Source: Pseudomonadota bacterium | GTDB lineage: Bacteria > Pseudomonadota > Gammaproteobacteria > Burkholderiales > JABEVD01 | DNA length: 64,000 bases | Reading direction: 5' to 3' | Assembly (NCBI GenBank): GCA_021835845.1 | Contig: JAKBJU010000010.1 | Coordinates: 21,217 to 85,216 of the forward strand | Shown here: positions 15,089-25,163 of the stretch, one piece after another | Layout: every line of letters begins with the position of its first letter | Numbering within the stretch: position 1 is the stretch's first letter | The notes under the pieces: generated by a model | Databases searched by the model: none | Told to the model about the DNA's origin: nothing | Seen by the model: only the letters and a program-made list of their open reading frames with translations | Translations under genes and position numbers: made by a program

Positions 15089-15387
15089 TGCAAAGGATGT
15101 GCGGCGTCCTTGGAAAAATAGAGCCTGTCGAAAGCAAGCCCGAACATCAGATTGCCGTTCGCGTTTCTCGAAATCCTGCTGATTCTGGCCTCGGCGACAA
15201 ACCCGATGTCGAGACGGACATCGATGCAGGAACCCTTTTCCAGGGTCGGCGGATTGGAGAACTCGACGAGGGAACCCGCGAGCGAGACATCATGGGTTTT
15301 CAGCCGGATGCGGATGCCGTCCAGCATGGCGGACCCCCTCGAATGCAGCGGCGAGCGCGGCTTCCTTCTTCTTTCTGCGATCTGCAT
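15085..15387 (-). CDS. PilZ domain protein
   Basis: RRRKPRSPL...HDVSLAGSLVEF...; start at internal ATG 15387. Confidence 0.75.
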   Translation of the reverse strand: MQIAERRRKPRSPLHSRGSAMLDGIRIRLKTHDVSLAGSLVEFSNPPTLEKGSCIDVRLDIGFVAEARISRISRNANGNLMFGLAFDRLYFSKDAAHPLH

Positions 15388-15447
15388 GGCGTATTCCCCT
15401 TGATGAATTGCTTTATCGAAGGGTAGACGCTGTTCCTGAAAATGCAA

Positions 15448-16371
15448 TCACTCATCGAGGGATTTTCTTAAAAAATCGCCCACCTTGCGGTGAAGCGCAG
15501 GGTCGAGGCAGTCGAATTGCTGCACGTTTTCCATGCTTCTCAGCCAGGTCAGCTGCCTTTTCGCGAGCTGTCTTGTCGCGGCGATTCCCTTGTCCACGAG
15601 CTCCTTTTTCCCGAATTCGCCATCGAGGTACTGCCATGCTTGACGGTAGCCCACGGTGCGCATGGAAGGCATGGCAGGATCGAGGTCGAATCTCCTTCTG
15701 AGCGATTCCGTTTCCTCGACGAGTCCTGCTTCCAGCATGGATTCAAAGCGTTCTGCGATTCTTTCGTGCAGCGCGGCCCTGTCCGAGGGGAGCAGGGCGA
15801 TGCGGACGGCGTCGAAGGGTGCCCCTTTCTTTTCCTGCTGCAAAAGCTCCGAGAGGGGCTTTCCCGTGATCATCCAGACTTCCAGCGCGCGCTGGATTCT
15901 TTGCGAGTCGGCAGGCTCCAGCCTGCGCGCCGTGGCAGGATCGATTGCCATCAATTCGCCGTGCATTGCGGGCCAGCCGAGGCGGTTTGCCTTTTCGTCG
16001 ATTTGCGCCCGGATGGCCTTGTTCGCCCTGGGCAGTTCGTTCAAGCCATCGGAGAGGGCCTTGAAGTAGAGCATCGTGCCGCCGGCAAGGAGCGGGATTT
16101 TGCCGCGTCCCGCGATTTTTGGCAGGAGTGCCGAGGTGTCCGTCAGAAATTCGCCTGCGGAATAATGTGCCATGGGGTCGATGATGTCGATCAGGTGATG
16201 GGGGACGGATGCCAGGGTTTCCCGGTCTGGTTTTGCGGTGCCGATGTCCATGTGCCTGAATACCTGGGCAGAGTCCACGCTGACGATCTCGAAGGGGAAG
16301 TCGCGTGCAAGTTCCAGGGCCAGGGCCGTTTTTCCGCTCGCGGTCGGACCCATCAGGAAAATGGCTTTCAT
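15448..16371 (-). CDS. miaA: tRNA dimethylallyltransferase
   Basis: MKAIFLMGPTASGKTALALELARDFPFEIVSVDSAQVFRHMDIGTAKP. Confidence 0.97.
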   Translation of the reverse strand: MKAIFLMGPTASGKTALALELARDFPFEIVSVDSAQVFRHMDIGTAKPDRETLASVPHHLIDIIDPMAHYSAGEFLTDTSALLPKIAGRGKIPLLAGGTMLYFKALSDGLNELPRANKAIRAQIDEKANRLGWPAMHGELMAIDPATARRLEPADSQRIQRALEVWMITGKPLSELLQQEKKGAPFDAVRIALLPSDRAALHERIAERFESMLEAGLVEETESLRRRFDLDPAMPSMRTVGYRQAWQYLDGEFGKKELVDKGIAATRQLAKRQLTWLRSMENVQQFDCLDPALHRKVGDFLRKSLDE

Positions 16372-18068
16372 TTTCCGCGCATGAACAGCTTGTCGAGATC
16401 GGAAAGGGTGAGCTGGAACCAGGTGGGGCGACCATGGTTGCATTGGCCTGACCGTTCAGTCTCTTCCATTTCCCGGAGAAGCGCGTTCATTTCCGGGACA
16501 GCGAGCATTCGCTTCGCTCTTACCGCACCATGGCAGGCCATGGTGGCGAGCAGTTCGTTGCGTCGCTCGGTTGCAACACGGGCCGCGCCATATTCGCCGA
16601 TTTCATGCAATACGGCGTGGGAGAGTTCCGCTGCATCGGCGTTTTTCAGAAGTGCGGGTATGGCCCGGACGACGAGTGTGGTCGGAGAAAACGGGGCGAT
16701 GTCGAAGCCGAGTTCGTTGAGCAGTTCCTGGTGATTCTGCGTCGTTTCGATTTCGGGCGGGGTTGCTGCGAAAGTGGCGGGAATCAGAAGGGGCTGCATG
16801 GCAAAATGCGCGGCGGAGGATTTCAGTTTCTCGTAAACGATGCGTTCGTGTGCGGCGTGCATGTCGACGACGACGAGGCCCGAACTGTTCTGCGCCAGGA
16901 TGTAGATGCCCGAAAGCTGGCCGAGCGCGAAGCCGAGCGGAAATTCTGCTGCAGGCGCTTCCGGCTTTGCCGGTTTTTCGAAAAGCTTGCCGTAAAAGTC
17001 GGCAGATTGAGCCGTTCCGAGTTCCATGTTCTGCTGAAACGGTCGGGAAGAGCGATGCTCCACCCGGAGGGGCGCGCCGATTGGGACGGCTGAGGGGGGC
17101 GAGAGTCCCTTGTCGATGGCATGGAATACGAATTGGTGGACGGCGCGCGACTCTCTGAAGCGGATTTCGGTTTTGGCCGGGTGAACGTTGACGTCGATTT
17201 CTTCCGGCGAGATCGAAAGGAAAAGGGCGAATGCGGGATGCCTCTGGTGGTGCAGCACGTCCTGGTAAGCCTGCTTGAGCGCGTGGCTCAAGAGCTTGTC
17301 CCTGACGAAGCGGCCGTTGACGAAAAAAAACTGGTCTTCCCTGGAGGAAGAGGCGTGGGCGGGTTTTGCTGCCATTCCCCGGATGGAAAGTCCGGAAGAG
17401 CCTTCGTCGACGAGAAAGGCCGCATTGGCGAAGGACTCTCCCAGGATGGCTGCGATGCGCTCTTCGAGCGTTGACGCTTTCAGTTGCCACTGGGTTTTTC
17501 CGTTGTGCTGCAGCGTAAAGGCGACGCCGGGCGAGGAAAGCGCGATGCGCTTGAAGGCCTCTGCGCAATGGGCATGTTCGGTGGCATCGGATTTCAGGAA
17601 CTTGCGCCTTGCCGGCGTGTTGAAATAGATGTCCGCGACCTCGATGGAAGTGCCGAATCCGCCCGAAGCGGGGACGGGTTCCCGGTTTTCCCAGCCGATC
17701 TTCCAGCCGTGATCCATGTCCTTGCGGCGGCTGATAAGCTGCAGCCTGGAGACGGCGGCGATGCTCGCCAGCGCTTCTCCCCTGAAGCCCAGACTGGTTA
17801 CCCTGTGGAGCTCCTCCAGCGTCGCGATCTTGCTCGTGGCATGCCTTGTGAGGGCGAGCTGCAATTCGTCCCTGCCTATGCCGCAGCCGTTGTCGACGAC
17901 CCGGATCAGCTTGGTTCCGCCATTGAGCAGGTGCACCGAGATTTCGGTTGCCCCCGAGTCGAGGCTGTTTTCAAGCAATTCCTTGAGGGCGGAAGCGGGA
18001 CGCTCGACCACTTCTCCCGCAGCGATCTGGCTCACGAGGAGGTCGGGTAGGATTTTGATGGATGCCAT
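16368..18068 (-). CDS. mutL: DNA mismatch repair protein MutL
   Basis: IKILPDLLVSQIAAGEVVERPASALKELLENSLDSGAT; DNGCGI; LGFRGEALASI. Confidence 0.98.
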   Translation of the reverse strand: MASIKILPDLLVSQIAAGEVVERPASALKELLENSLDSGATEISVHLLNGGTKLIRVVDNGCGIGRDELQLALTRHATSKIATLEELHRVTSLGFRGEALASIAAVSRLQLISRRKDMDHGWKIGWENREPVPASGGFGTSIEVADIYFNTPARRKFLKSDATEHAHCAEAFKRIALSSPGVAFTLQHNGKTQWQLKASTLEERIAAILGESFANAAFLVDEGSSGLSIRGMAAKPAHASSSREDQFFFVNGRFVRDKLLSHALKQAYQDVLHHQRHPAFALFLSISPEEIDVNVHPAKTEIRFRESRAVHQFVFHAIDKGLSPPSAVPIGAPLRVEHRSSRPFQQNMELGTAQSADFYGKLFEKPAKPEAPAAEFPLGFALGQLSGIYILAQNSSGLVVVDMHAAHERIVYEKLKSSAAHFAMQPLLIPATFAATPPEIETTQNHQELLNELGFDIAPFSPTTLVVRAIPALLKNADAAELSHAVLHEIGEYGAARVATERRNELLATMACHGAVRAKRMLAVPEMNALLREMEETERSGQCNHGRPTWFQLTLSDLDKLFMRGK

Positions 18069-18133
18069 GGGCGGATTTTACATGGGAACTGGCATAATAT
18101 GAATTTCGGAGAGCCCGGATACGCCAGCAAGCC

Positions 18134-18529
18134 TTGATCGTGAAAGCCCTCATTCCCGCCTACCAGAATACGACCTACAGGGTTTTTATTCGCGGCGAAT
18201 CGATAGACATCCGGATCGGGCGCAGGCAGTTCCGCCTGGATGAACTGCTTGGCGGGAAACCCTGGGCATTCATTTCCGCATGCAATCCCGGGTCGGTTCG
18301 GACTTCGGACAATCCCGAGCGGCACTGGGCGCTTCTCGAAAAGCTTGCCGGCCTCGAGCAGCATCCCGGAATTGGCATCCCAGACCAGGGCGATTGGCCG
18401 CCGGAGGAGAGCGTTCTGGTTGCAGGCATTGTCGAGCCTGTAGCGATTCGCATCGGGCGCGAATTCGGTCAGAATGCGATTGTCTGCGGCGAAGGAGGGA
18501 AAGCGGCCCGCCTCGTCATGCTTTCATGA
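18134..18529 (+). CDS. DUF3293 domain-containing protein
   Basis: AFISACNPGS...GIGIPDQGDWPPEESVLVAGI...FGQNAIVCGEGGKAARLV pattern. Confidence 0.8.
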   Translation: MIVKALIPAYQNTTYRVFIRGESIDIRIGRRQFRLDELLGGKPWAFISACNPGSVRTSDNPERHWALLEKLAGLEQHPGIGIPDQGDWPPEESVLVAGIVEPVAIRIGREFGQNAIVCGEGGKAARLVMLS

Positions 18530-21109
18530 AAGGCTTTTCGAGGCGATCTCGTAAGTGTCTTTCGAAAGCCCTGCCGCACTCAGGATGTGCTCCAGGCGCC
18601 CTCTCATCAGTTCTCCCCTCCCGGGTTCGACCTTCTTCCAGCGGCTGAAAGCCGAGACCAGCCTTGCCGCAACCTGAGGATTGAGTTTGTCGATCGCGAG
18701 CACCCATCTGGACACGAATTCATAGCCTGCTTCGGTATGGAAATGGAACGGATTGGCATGGGCGAAGGCGCCGATCAGAGCCCTCACCTTGTTCGGGTTC
18801 TTGGCGTCGAATGCCTTGTGGGCCGTCAGTTTTTCGACCGTTTCCAGTGTGGAGGGCAGCGGGGAGGTCGCCTGGATCGTGAGCCACTTGTCGAGAACCA
18901 GTGCATCCTTCTTCCAGCGCTCGTAAAAGGCATCCAGGGAAAAATTCCGCTCCGGACAGTCGACGCCATTCAATGCCTGCAAGGCGGCCAGGCTTTCGGT
19001 CATGTTGCCCGATTTGGCGAACTGCTCGCAGCAGGCCGCTATGGTTTCCTGATCCGGGATTTCCATCAGGTATCCCAGGCTCAGATTCCTGAGCGATCTC
19101 GATCCGGAATCCTTCGCGGGCGATGCATGAATTTCCCGGAAGGATTGCCGCAATTGCCCTGCCAGCGCAATTCTCGCCGATTTTCGGGCAAGGTGGATCG
19201 CTGCGGGATCATAGGCGTCGATTTCTTCGGCGATTTCCGATTCCGACGGCAGGGTCAGCATCAGGCTCCTGAATGCAGGATCCCCTGAGTCCTTGAGGAT
19301 TTTTTCGAAAGCCGCCGCGAGACGCGAATCGATGCCTGCCAGGGTACCCCTGGAGAGGCCGACCAGGACCTTCATCACCAGGCGCTGTCCTGCATCCCAG
19401 CGATTGAAGGCATCGGTGTCGTGCATCATCAGGAAGGCGAGATCCTCGTCCGTATAGGGGAAATCGAGCCTGACCGGAGCCGAGAAGTTGCGCAGCAGGG
19501 AGGGCACGGGCGGATGAGCCACTTCCGTGAAAGTGAAGGATTCTTGCTGTTTTCTGATTTCGATGACGCGGCTCGATCCGATGGGTTCCGGTTCATGCGC
19601 AAGCTTCAGCTCGATTTCTCGGCCATCGGGCCCGATGAGGCCGATTTCCACAGGGATGTGGAAGGGTGCCTTTTCGGGCTGACCCGGGGTGGGGGGGCAA
19701 GACTGGATGAATTTCAGCGTATAGGATTTCTTTTCGCTGTCGAAAAAGGGTTCGACTTCGATCCTGGGTGTGCCTGCCTGGGAATACCAGCGCCTGAATT
19801 GGGAAAGATCTGCGCCGCTCGCGCCTTCCATGGCGCTGAGGAAATCCTCGGTGGTGACCGCCATGCCGTCAAAACGCCTGAAGTATTCGTCCATGCCGTG
19901 CCTGAAGCCCGCCCTGCCGAGAATCGTGCGGATCATCCTGACCACCTCTGCGCCTTTCGAATAGACGGTAGCGGTGTAGAAGTTGCTGATCTCGATATAG
20001 GATTCGGGCCGCACCGGATGCGCCATGGGGCCTGCGTCTTCGGTGAACTGGTGGGCTCTCAGGCTGCGCACGTCGCGGATGCGCTTGACCGCTCTGGAAG
20101 TCATGTCGGCGGAGAATTCCTGGTCCCGGAATACCGTCAGCCCCTCCTTCAGGGAGAGCTGGAACCAGTCGCGGCAGGTGACGCGGTTTCCCGTCCAGTT
20201 GTGGAAATATTCGTGTCCGATCACGCTTTCTATTGCCTCGAAATCCGCATCGGTTGCGGTTTCTTCGGTAGCGAGCACATACTTCGAATTGAATATGTTG
20301 AGGCCCTTGTTTTCCATGGCGCCCATGTTGAAGTCTGAAACGGCGACGATCATGTACCTGTCCAGATCGTAGGAAAGGCCGAAGTGCTTCTCGTCCCAAT
20401 CCATCGCATGCTTGAGGGAAGCCATGGCGTGATGGCATTTGTGCAGGTTGCCTGGTTCGGTGAAAATCTGCAGCAGGACGCGACGCTTTTGCAGGGTGAC
20501 ATATTCGTCTTCGAATTTCTCCAGGTTTCCGGCGACCAGAGCGAAAAGGTAGGAGGGCTTGCGGTAGGGGTCGACCCATTTTGCCCAGTGGCGATGCTTG
20601 TCGTAAATGCCTTCGCCGACCAGATTGCCGTTGGAAAGCAGAACCGGGCATTGGCTCCGGCTTGCAATGATCGTCGTCGAATAACGCGACATGACATCGG
20701 GGCGGTCCGGAAAATAGGTGATCTTTCTGAAACCTTCGGCTTCGCACTGGGTGTAGAAATTATGGTTCGAACGGTAGAGACCCATCAGCGAAGTGTTCGA
20801 TTCGGGATGGATGAGGGTGGCGATTTCGAGGGTGAATTCGTCGGGAACCTCATGGATCGTGAGTCCTTCCTCGTCGCAGGCATAGCTTTCCGGGGGAAGC
20901 GGATGGCCGTTCAGCGCAATTTCGAGGAGTTCGAGTTCGATGCCGCAGAGCCGCAAAGCGCTTTGCGGATTCGCGCCATTTCTCGAAACCAGCATCCGCG
21001 AATCGACCCGGGTGTGGCTGTCATGGATATCGAAGCGCAGATCGATCTGGTCGATCAGGAACGGCGGAGGCGTATAGTCCTTCAGGTAGATGGTTTTCGG
21101 CTTAGGCAT
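18524..21109 (-). CDS. pepN: Aminopeptidase N (M1 family)
   Basis: NMGAMENKGLNIFNSKYVLA; VIGHEYFHNWTGNRVTCRDWFQLSLKEGLTVFRDQEF. Confidence 0.98.
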   Translation of the reverse strand: MPKPKTIYLKDYTPPPFLIDQIDLRFDIHDSHTRVDSRMLVSRNGANPQSALRLCGIELELLEIALNGHPLPPESYACDEEGLTIHEVPDEFTLEIATLIHPESNTSLMGLYRSNHNFYTQCEAEGFRKITYFPDRPDVMSRYSTTIIASRSQCPVLLSNGNLVGEGIYDKHRHWAKWVDPYRKPSYLFALVAGNLEKFEDEYVTLQKRRVLLQIFTEPGNLHKCHHAMASLKHAMDWDEKHFGLSYDLDRYMIVAVSDFNMGAMENKGLNIFNSKYVLATEETATDADFEAIESVIGHEYFHNWTGNRVTCRDWFQLSLKEGLTVFRDQEFSADMTSRAVKRIRDVRSLRAHQFTEDAGPMAHPVRPESYIEISNFYTATVYSKGAEVVRMIRTILGRAGFRHGMDEYFRRFDGMAVTTEDFLSAMEGASGADLSQFRRWYSQAGTPRIEVEPFFDSEKKSYTLKFIQSCPPTPGQPEKAPFHIPVEIGLIGPDGREIELKLAHEPEPIGSSRVIEIRKQQESFTFTEVAHPPVPSLLRNFSAPVRLDFPYTDEDLAFLMMHDTDAFNRWDAGQRLVMKVLVGLSRGTLAGIDSRLAAAFEKILKDSGDPAFRSLMLTLPSESEIAEEIDAYDPAAIHLARKSARIALAGQLRQSFREIHASPAKDSGSRSLRNLSLGYLMEIPDQETIAACCEQFAKSGNMTESLAALQALNGVDCPERNFSLDAFYERWKKDALVLDKWLTIQATSPLPSTLETVEKLTAHKAFDAKNPNKVRALIGAFAHANPFHFHTEAGYEFVSRWVLAIDKLNPQVAARLVSAFSRWKKVEPGRGELMRGRLEHILSAAGLSKDTYEIASKSLS

Positions 21110-21110
21110 G

Positions 21111-21944
21111 TCAGGCGTTTTCCGGTTTTTCGAGGCTGATGCGGCCGATCTTCCCGCTGCGCAATTCGGTCAGAAAAATGCCCGCGGCCTTTTCCAGGTC
21201 GACCGAGCCGCCCGGCTTCAGGCAGCCGCGACGGCGGCCGATCTGTTCGACAAGCTCGATGCCTTCCTGCGGCAAGGTTGCGAGTCCGTAGCGCTCGCGC
21301 AGGAGATCGGGGTAATGCAGCAGCACATAGCCGGCTGCGAATTTCGCCACTTCGACGGGGTCCATTGCATTCTTTCCTATCGCGCCGGTTGCGGCAAGAT
21401 TGTACCCGCAGATCTCATTCTCGAATTTCGGCCAGGTGATGCCCGGGGTGTCGATGAGCAGGACGCCCTTTTCGATCTCGAATTGCTGCTGCATTTTCGT
21501 GACTGCCGCTTCGTCCGCCACCTTCGCCGCCTTTTTCCCGGAGAGGGCGTTGATCAGGGTCGATTTTCCCACGTTCGGGATACCCGCGATCAGGATCCGC
21601 AGCGGTTTCAGGACGGTGCCACGATGCGGGGCGAGCTTCTTGCAAAGCGCCGGGATGGCTTTCGCGCCGCCGGGCTGCTTCATCGAAAGCGCCACTGCGG
21701 CCATTCCCGCCTCGCTTGCCATCTTCGAAATCCACAATGACGTGACCGCCGGGTCGGCAAGGTCGCTTTTGTTCAATATCTTCAGGCAGGGCTTGTCCCT
21801 TCTGATCGAGGCAATCAGCGGGTTTTCGCTCGAATGCGGGAGTCTCGCATCCAGCACTTCGATGACGGCGTCGATGTAAGGCATGGCGGCTGCGAGCTCC
21901 CGCCTTGCCTTGTTCATGTGTCCCGGATACCACTGGATGCCCAT
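21111..21944 (-). CDS. Ribosome biogenesis GTPase YlqF/RbgA-like (circularly permuted GTPase)
   Basis: QWYPGHMNKARREL; LNKSDLADP; IAGIPNVGKSTLINAL. Confidence 0.92.
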   Translation of the reverse strand: MGIQWYPGHMNKARRELAAAMPYIDAVIEVLDARLPHSSENPLIASIRRDKPCLKILNKSDLADPAVTSLWISKMASEAGMAAVALSMKQPGGAKAIPALCKKLAPHRGTVLKPLRILIAGIPNVGKSTLINALSGKKAAKVADEAAVTKMQQQFEIEKGVLLIDTPGITWPKFENEICGYNLAATGAIGKNAMDPVEVAKFAAGYVLLHYPDLLRERYGLATLPQEGIELVEQIGRRRGCLKPGGSVDLEKAAGIFLTELRSGKIGRISLEKPENA

Positions 21945-21949
21945 GCGGA

Positions 21950-23341
21950 TCAGATGACCTTGGAATACTTGACCTGATTTTCATCGAGCGCGAGATACCG
22001 GTCGAAAACCATGCAGATGTTGCGGATCAGCAGGCGTCCCTTCGGGCTCACCCGGATGGCATCATCGCCGAGCTCGACGAGGCCTTCCCTGGCGAGATCT
22101 TTCAGGATCGACAGCTCTTCTTTGAAGTATTCGTCGAAACGGATGGCATGCTTCGCTTCGAGATCCGCCTTGGACAGCGCGAAGTGGCACATCAGGGCCT
22201 GGATGATGTCGCGGCGCAGCAGATCGTCCGAATTCAGCACGAGGCCGCGCATGATGGGCAGCTCGCCCTTGCCGATGTGCTCGTAATAGTCTTCAAGAGA
22301 CCTGAAATTCTGGCTGTAGGTCGGTCCGATCTTGCCTATCGCGCTCACCCCCAGCGCAAGCAGATCGCAGTCGGCGTGGGTCGAATAACCCTGGAAATTG
22401 CGATGCAGCATGCCTTTGCGCTGTGCGATCGCGAGTTCGTCCGAGGGCTTTGCGAAATGGTCCATGCCGATGTAAAGGAAGCCTGCGGCAGTGAGCCGCC
22501 TGATCGTCTGGTCCAGTATCTCGAGCTTCTCCTTCGGAGCGGGCAGATCCTTCTCTTCGATGCGCCGTTGCGGCTTGAATACGAGGGGAAGGTGCGCATA
22601 ATTGTAGATCGAAATCCTGTCCGGGGCAGTCTCGATCACTTTGTCCAGCGTTCTCAGGAATCCCTGAACGCTCTGCATGGGAAGTCCATAGATGAGGTCG
22701 ATGCTGACCGACTTGAAGCCTTCGCTTCTGGCCGCATGAATGACGCGCACGGTTTCTTCCTCGGTCTGGATCCGGTTGACCGCGAGCTGGACTTCCGGAT
22801 CGAAATCCTGGACGCCCAGGCTGATTCTGTTGAAACCGATTCTTGCAAGGGTCGCGATGGTTGCCTCGTTCACCTTGCGCGGATCGATCTCGATGGAATA
22901 TTCACCGTCGTCAACCAGCCTGAAGTGCTCGCCGATTTTTCCCATGAGAGAGGACATTTCCTCGTCTGACAGGAAGGTTGGCGTGCCGCCACCCCAGTGC
23001 AGCTGTTCCACGGGAGAGGTTTTCCCGAGAAGCTCGCCCTGCATTTCGATTTCCCTGAAGAGGTAGCCCAGGTATTCCGCAGCCTTGGTCTTGTCCTTGG
23101 TGATCACCTTGTTGCAGGCGCAGTAATAGCACACCGTGTTGCAGAAGGGCAGGTGGACGTAGATCGAGAGGGGGTTGGTTTTGTCGCGCTTTTTCACCCA
23201 TGTACTGTAGTCGCCTGCCGTGAAGGTTTTGACGAACCGGTCTGCCGTGGGGTAGGACGTGTAGCGCGGGCCGTTCCTGTCCAGCCTTCTGATCAGGTCG
23301 ATATCCACTTCGAGTGGCGGGAGTGCTTCGCCGAATTGCAT
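21950..23341 (-). CDS. hemN: Oxygen-independent coproporphyrinogen III oxidase (radical SAM)
   Basis: GPRYTSYPTADRF; YVHLPFCNTVCYYCACNKVIT (CxxxCxxC); start at internal ATG 23341. Confidence 0.96.
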   Translation of the reverse strand: MQFGEALPPLEVDIDLIRRLDRNGPRYTSYPTADRFVKTFTAGDYSTWVKKRDKTNPLSIYVHLPFCNTVCYYCACNKVITKDKTKAAEYLGYLFREIEMQGELLGKTSPVEQLHWGGGTPTFLSDEEMSSLMGKIGEHFRLVDDGEYSIEIDPRKVNEATIATLARIGFNRISLGVQDFDPEVQLAVNRIQTEEETVRVIHAARSEGFKSVSIDLIYGLPMQSVQGFLRTLDKVIETAPDRISIYNYAHLPLVFKPQRRIEEKDLPAPKEKLEILDQTIRRLTAAGFLYIGMDHFAKPSDELAIAQRKGMLHRNFQGYSTHADCDLLALGVSAIGKIGPTYSQNFRSLEDYYEHIGKGELPIMRGLVLNSDDLLRRDIIQALMCHFALSKADLEAKHAIRFDEYFKEELSILKDLAREGLVELGDDAIRVSPKGRLLIRNICMVFDRYLALDENQVKYSKVI

Positions 23342-23411
23342 GGTTGCTCCTGCTGTGTAAGGGTGATGTAAGGGAAACCCATCATTATGAATGATTGTAT
23401 AACGAAACGAT

Positions 23412-23425
23412 TTGATCCAAATCAT
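23412..23425. promoter_or_regulatory. FNR-type box TTGATCCAAATCAT in divergent hemN-fnr region
   Basis: One mismatch to TTGAT-N4-ATCAA. Confidence 0.75.
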
Positions 23426-23445
23426 AATCCGTGCCATATTTGACC

Positions 23446-24192
23446 ATGAACATGACTGAACCGATCCTGAAAGAGCGCAATATCCTGAATCAGCTCAAGG
23501 TGGTCTGCTCGCTTTGCAGCCTGAGGGAGCTTTGTCTGCCCATCGGTTTCGGCCCGGACGAATTGCAGCAGCTCGATGCATTGACCGGAAGCAAGCGGCT
23601 GGTGAAGCGGGGGGAGCATCTTTACCGGACCGGCTCGGAATTTACCGCGATCTATGCCATAAGAGGCGGCTTCTTCAAAACTTCGGTGCTTCATGACGAC
23701 GGCAGGGAGCATGTGACGGGCTTCCACATGATGGGGGACATCATGGGGCTGGATGCAATCAGCACGGAAGCTCATGTTTGCGATGCCGTGGCTCTGGAAA
23801 CCAGCGAAATCTGCGAGATCCCTTTCGACAAGCTGTCCGATCTAAGCATGATCATGCCCGTCCTCCACCAGAATCTGCACAAGATCATGAGCCGGGAAAT
23901 CGCATTCGATCACGAAATCATGTTGATGCTGGGCAAAATGCGGGCCGAGGAGCGCCTTGCGGCATTTCTGCTCAATCTTTCCCAGCGCTTTTCGGCGAGA
24001 GGCTATTCTGCGGCAAGTTTCCAGCTGAGGATGACGCGGGAGGAACTCGGCAGCTACCTCGGACTCAAGCTGGAAACGGTGAGCCGCATCTTCTCCAGGT
24101 TCCAGGAAGAGGGGCTGATCGGGGTGCAGAAAAAGCTGATCGAGCTCAAGGATACGGACGGCCTGAAGCGTCTTCTGGGCGGATTAGCTTGA
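23446..24192 (+). CDS. fnr: FNR-type oxygen-sensing CRP-family regulator
   Basis: VVCSLCSLRELC (Cx2Cx5C) plus distal Cys in AHVCDAV; HTH TREELGSYLGLKLETVSRIFSRFQEEGLI. Confidence 0.93.
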   Translation: MNMTEPILKERNILNQLKVVCSLCSLRELCLPIGFGPDELQQLDALTGSKRLVKRGEHLYRTGSEFTAIYAIRGGFFKTSVLHDDGREHVTGFHMMGDIMGLDAISTEAHVCDAVALETSEICEIPFDKLSDLSMIMPVLHQNLHKIMSREIAFDHEIMLMLGKMRAEERLAAFLLNLSQRFSARGYSAASFQLRMTREELGSYLGLKLETVSRIFSRFQEEGLIGVQKKLIELKDTDGLKRLLGGLA

Positions 24193-24435
24193 AGTTCCGC
24201 CCTTCTTGAGCATGGCGTCGATTTCCGCTTCGGCGGCCAGCCAGTGCGCGACATCGTCGCTGGCGGAGCCGTGCCTTTCCGCCCGGAAATAGGCGGCGTC
24301 GGCGATCATCTTGCGGCGCATTTCGGCGCTGATTGCAGCGGGCTTCCTGGTTCTGGCAGCGCTCTTCGGTTCCGTTGCGCTTTTCGAAGCCGTCTTCCGT
24401 TTCGGTTTTTCGCTCGTTGTTCCAGCTTTTTCCAT
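24184..24435 (-). CDS. DUF2934 domain-containing protein
   Basis: MRRKMIADAAYFRAERHGSASDDVAHWLAAEAEIDAML. Confidence 0.85.
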   Translation of the reverse strand: MEKAGTTSEKPKRKTASKSATEPKSAARTRKPAAISAEMRRKMIADAAYFRAERHGSASDDVAHWLAAEAEIDAMLKKGGTSS

Positions 24436-24476
24436 AATGTTCTCCGGATGTTGATCTTTGGACCATCAAAGACTAG

Positions 24477-24493
24477 TTTATCAGCATGATAAA
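24477..24493. promoter_or_regulatory. Perfect inverted repeat TTTATCA-GCA-TGATAAA in divergent intergenic region
   Basis: Read directly; 47 bp upstream of a TATAAT (24540-24545) preceding the cytochrome b gene. Confidence 0.45.
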
Positions 24494-24581
24494 ATCAAAT
24501 TGTGACAGGTAGTTTAAGAATCCTCTAACTCGCGGGCGCTATAATGGCCCCGGATATTCAAAACCGTGACAGGAGAAGAGC

Positions 24582-25163
24582 GTGACTGAATCGACAGTTT
24601 GGGCGAGGCAGACCCGGTTTTTGCATTTCGGCATGGCGATTACGGTGAGCTTTCAGCTCCTGATCAGCCTGATAATGGAGGCTCCCGAAGCGGGAGAAAA
24701 GCGCAGCGCACTCGAATCGCTGTCTTTCGAAATCCACGAATGGGTGGGAATGCTGGCCGTGCTCATCATACTGGCGCACTGGATATGGAGCATGAGTTCG
24801 CGCGACAACAGCAGCATCAAGACGCTCTTTCCCTGGGGAGCCGAGGGACGCGCCTCCGTGATGAATGACTTGCGTCAATTGAAAAGCATGAAGCTTCCGG
24901 AAGGCGGGGGCAGGGGCGGGCTGCCGGGATTCATGCATGGCCTGGGCTTCCTTGCGGTGACGGGCATGGCGCTCACCGGAGCCATCCTGTTTTTCATCCT
25001 GCCCGAGGACGGATCGAAAAACGACATGGCTGAACTCGTTCATGACGTCCACGGCTTCATTGCCAACTTTGCATGGGCCTATTGGTGGGGCCATCTCGCC
25101 GCGGCATTCGTGCACAAGAGGATGGGGCACGATACGGTGAAGAACATGTTCAATCTCGGGTGA
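24582..25163 (+). CDS. Cytochrome b561/b-type domain membrane protein
   Basis: Several TM helices with spaced His (RFLHFGM, EIHEWVGML, AHWIWS, VHDVHGF, WWGHLAAAFVH). Confidence 0.85.
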   Translation: MTESTVWARQTRFLHFGMAITVSFQLLISLIMEAPEAGEKRSALESLSFEIHEWVGMLAVLIILAHWIWSMSSRDNSSIKTLFPWGAEGRASVMNDLRQLKSMKLPEGGGRGGLPGFMHGLGFLAVTGMALTGAILFFILPEDGSKNDMAELVHDVHGFIANFAWAYWWGHLAAAFVHKRMGHDTVKNMFNLG

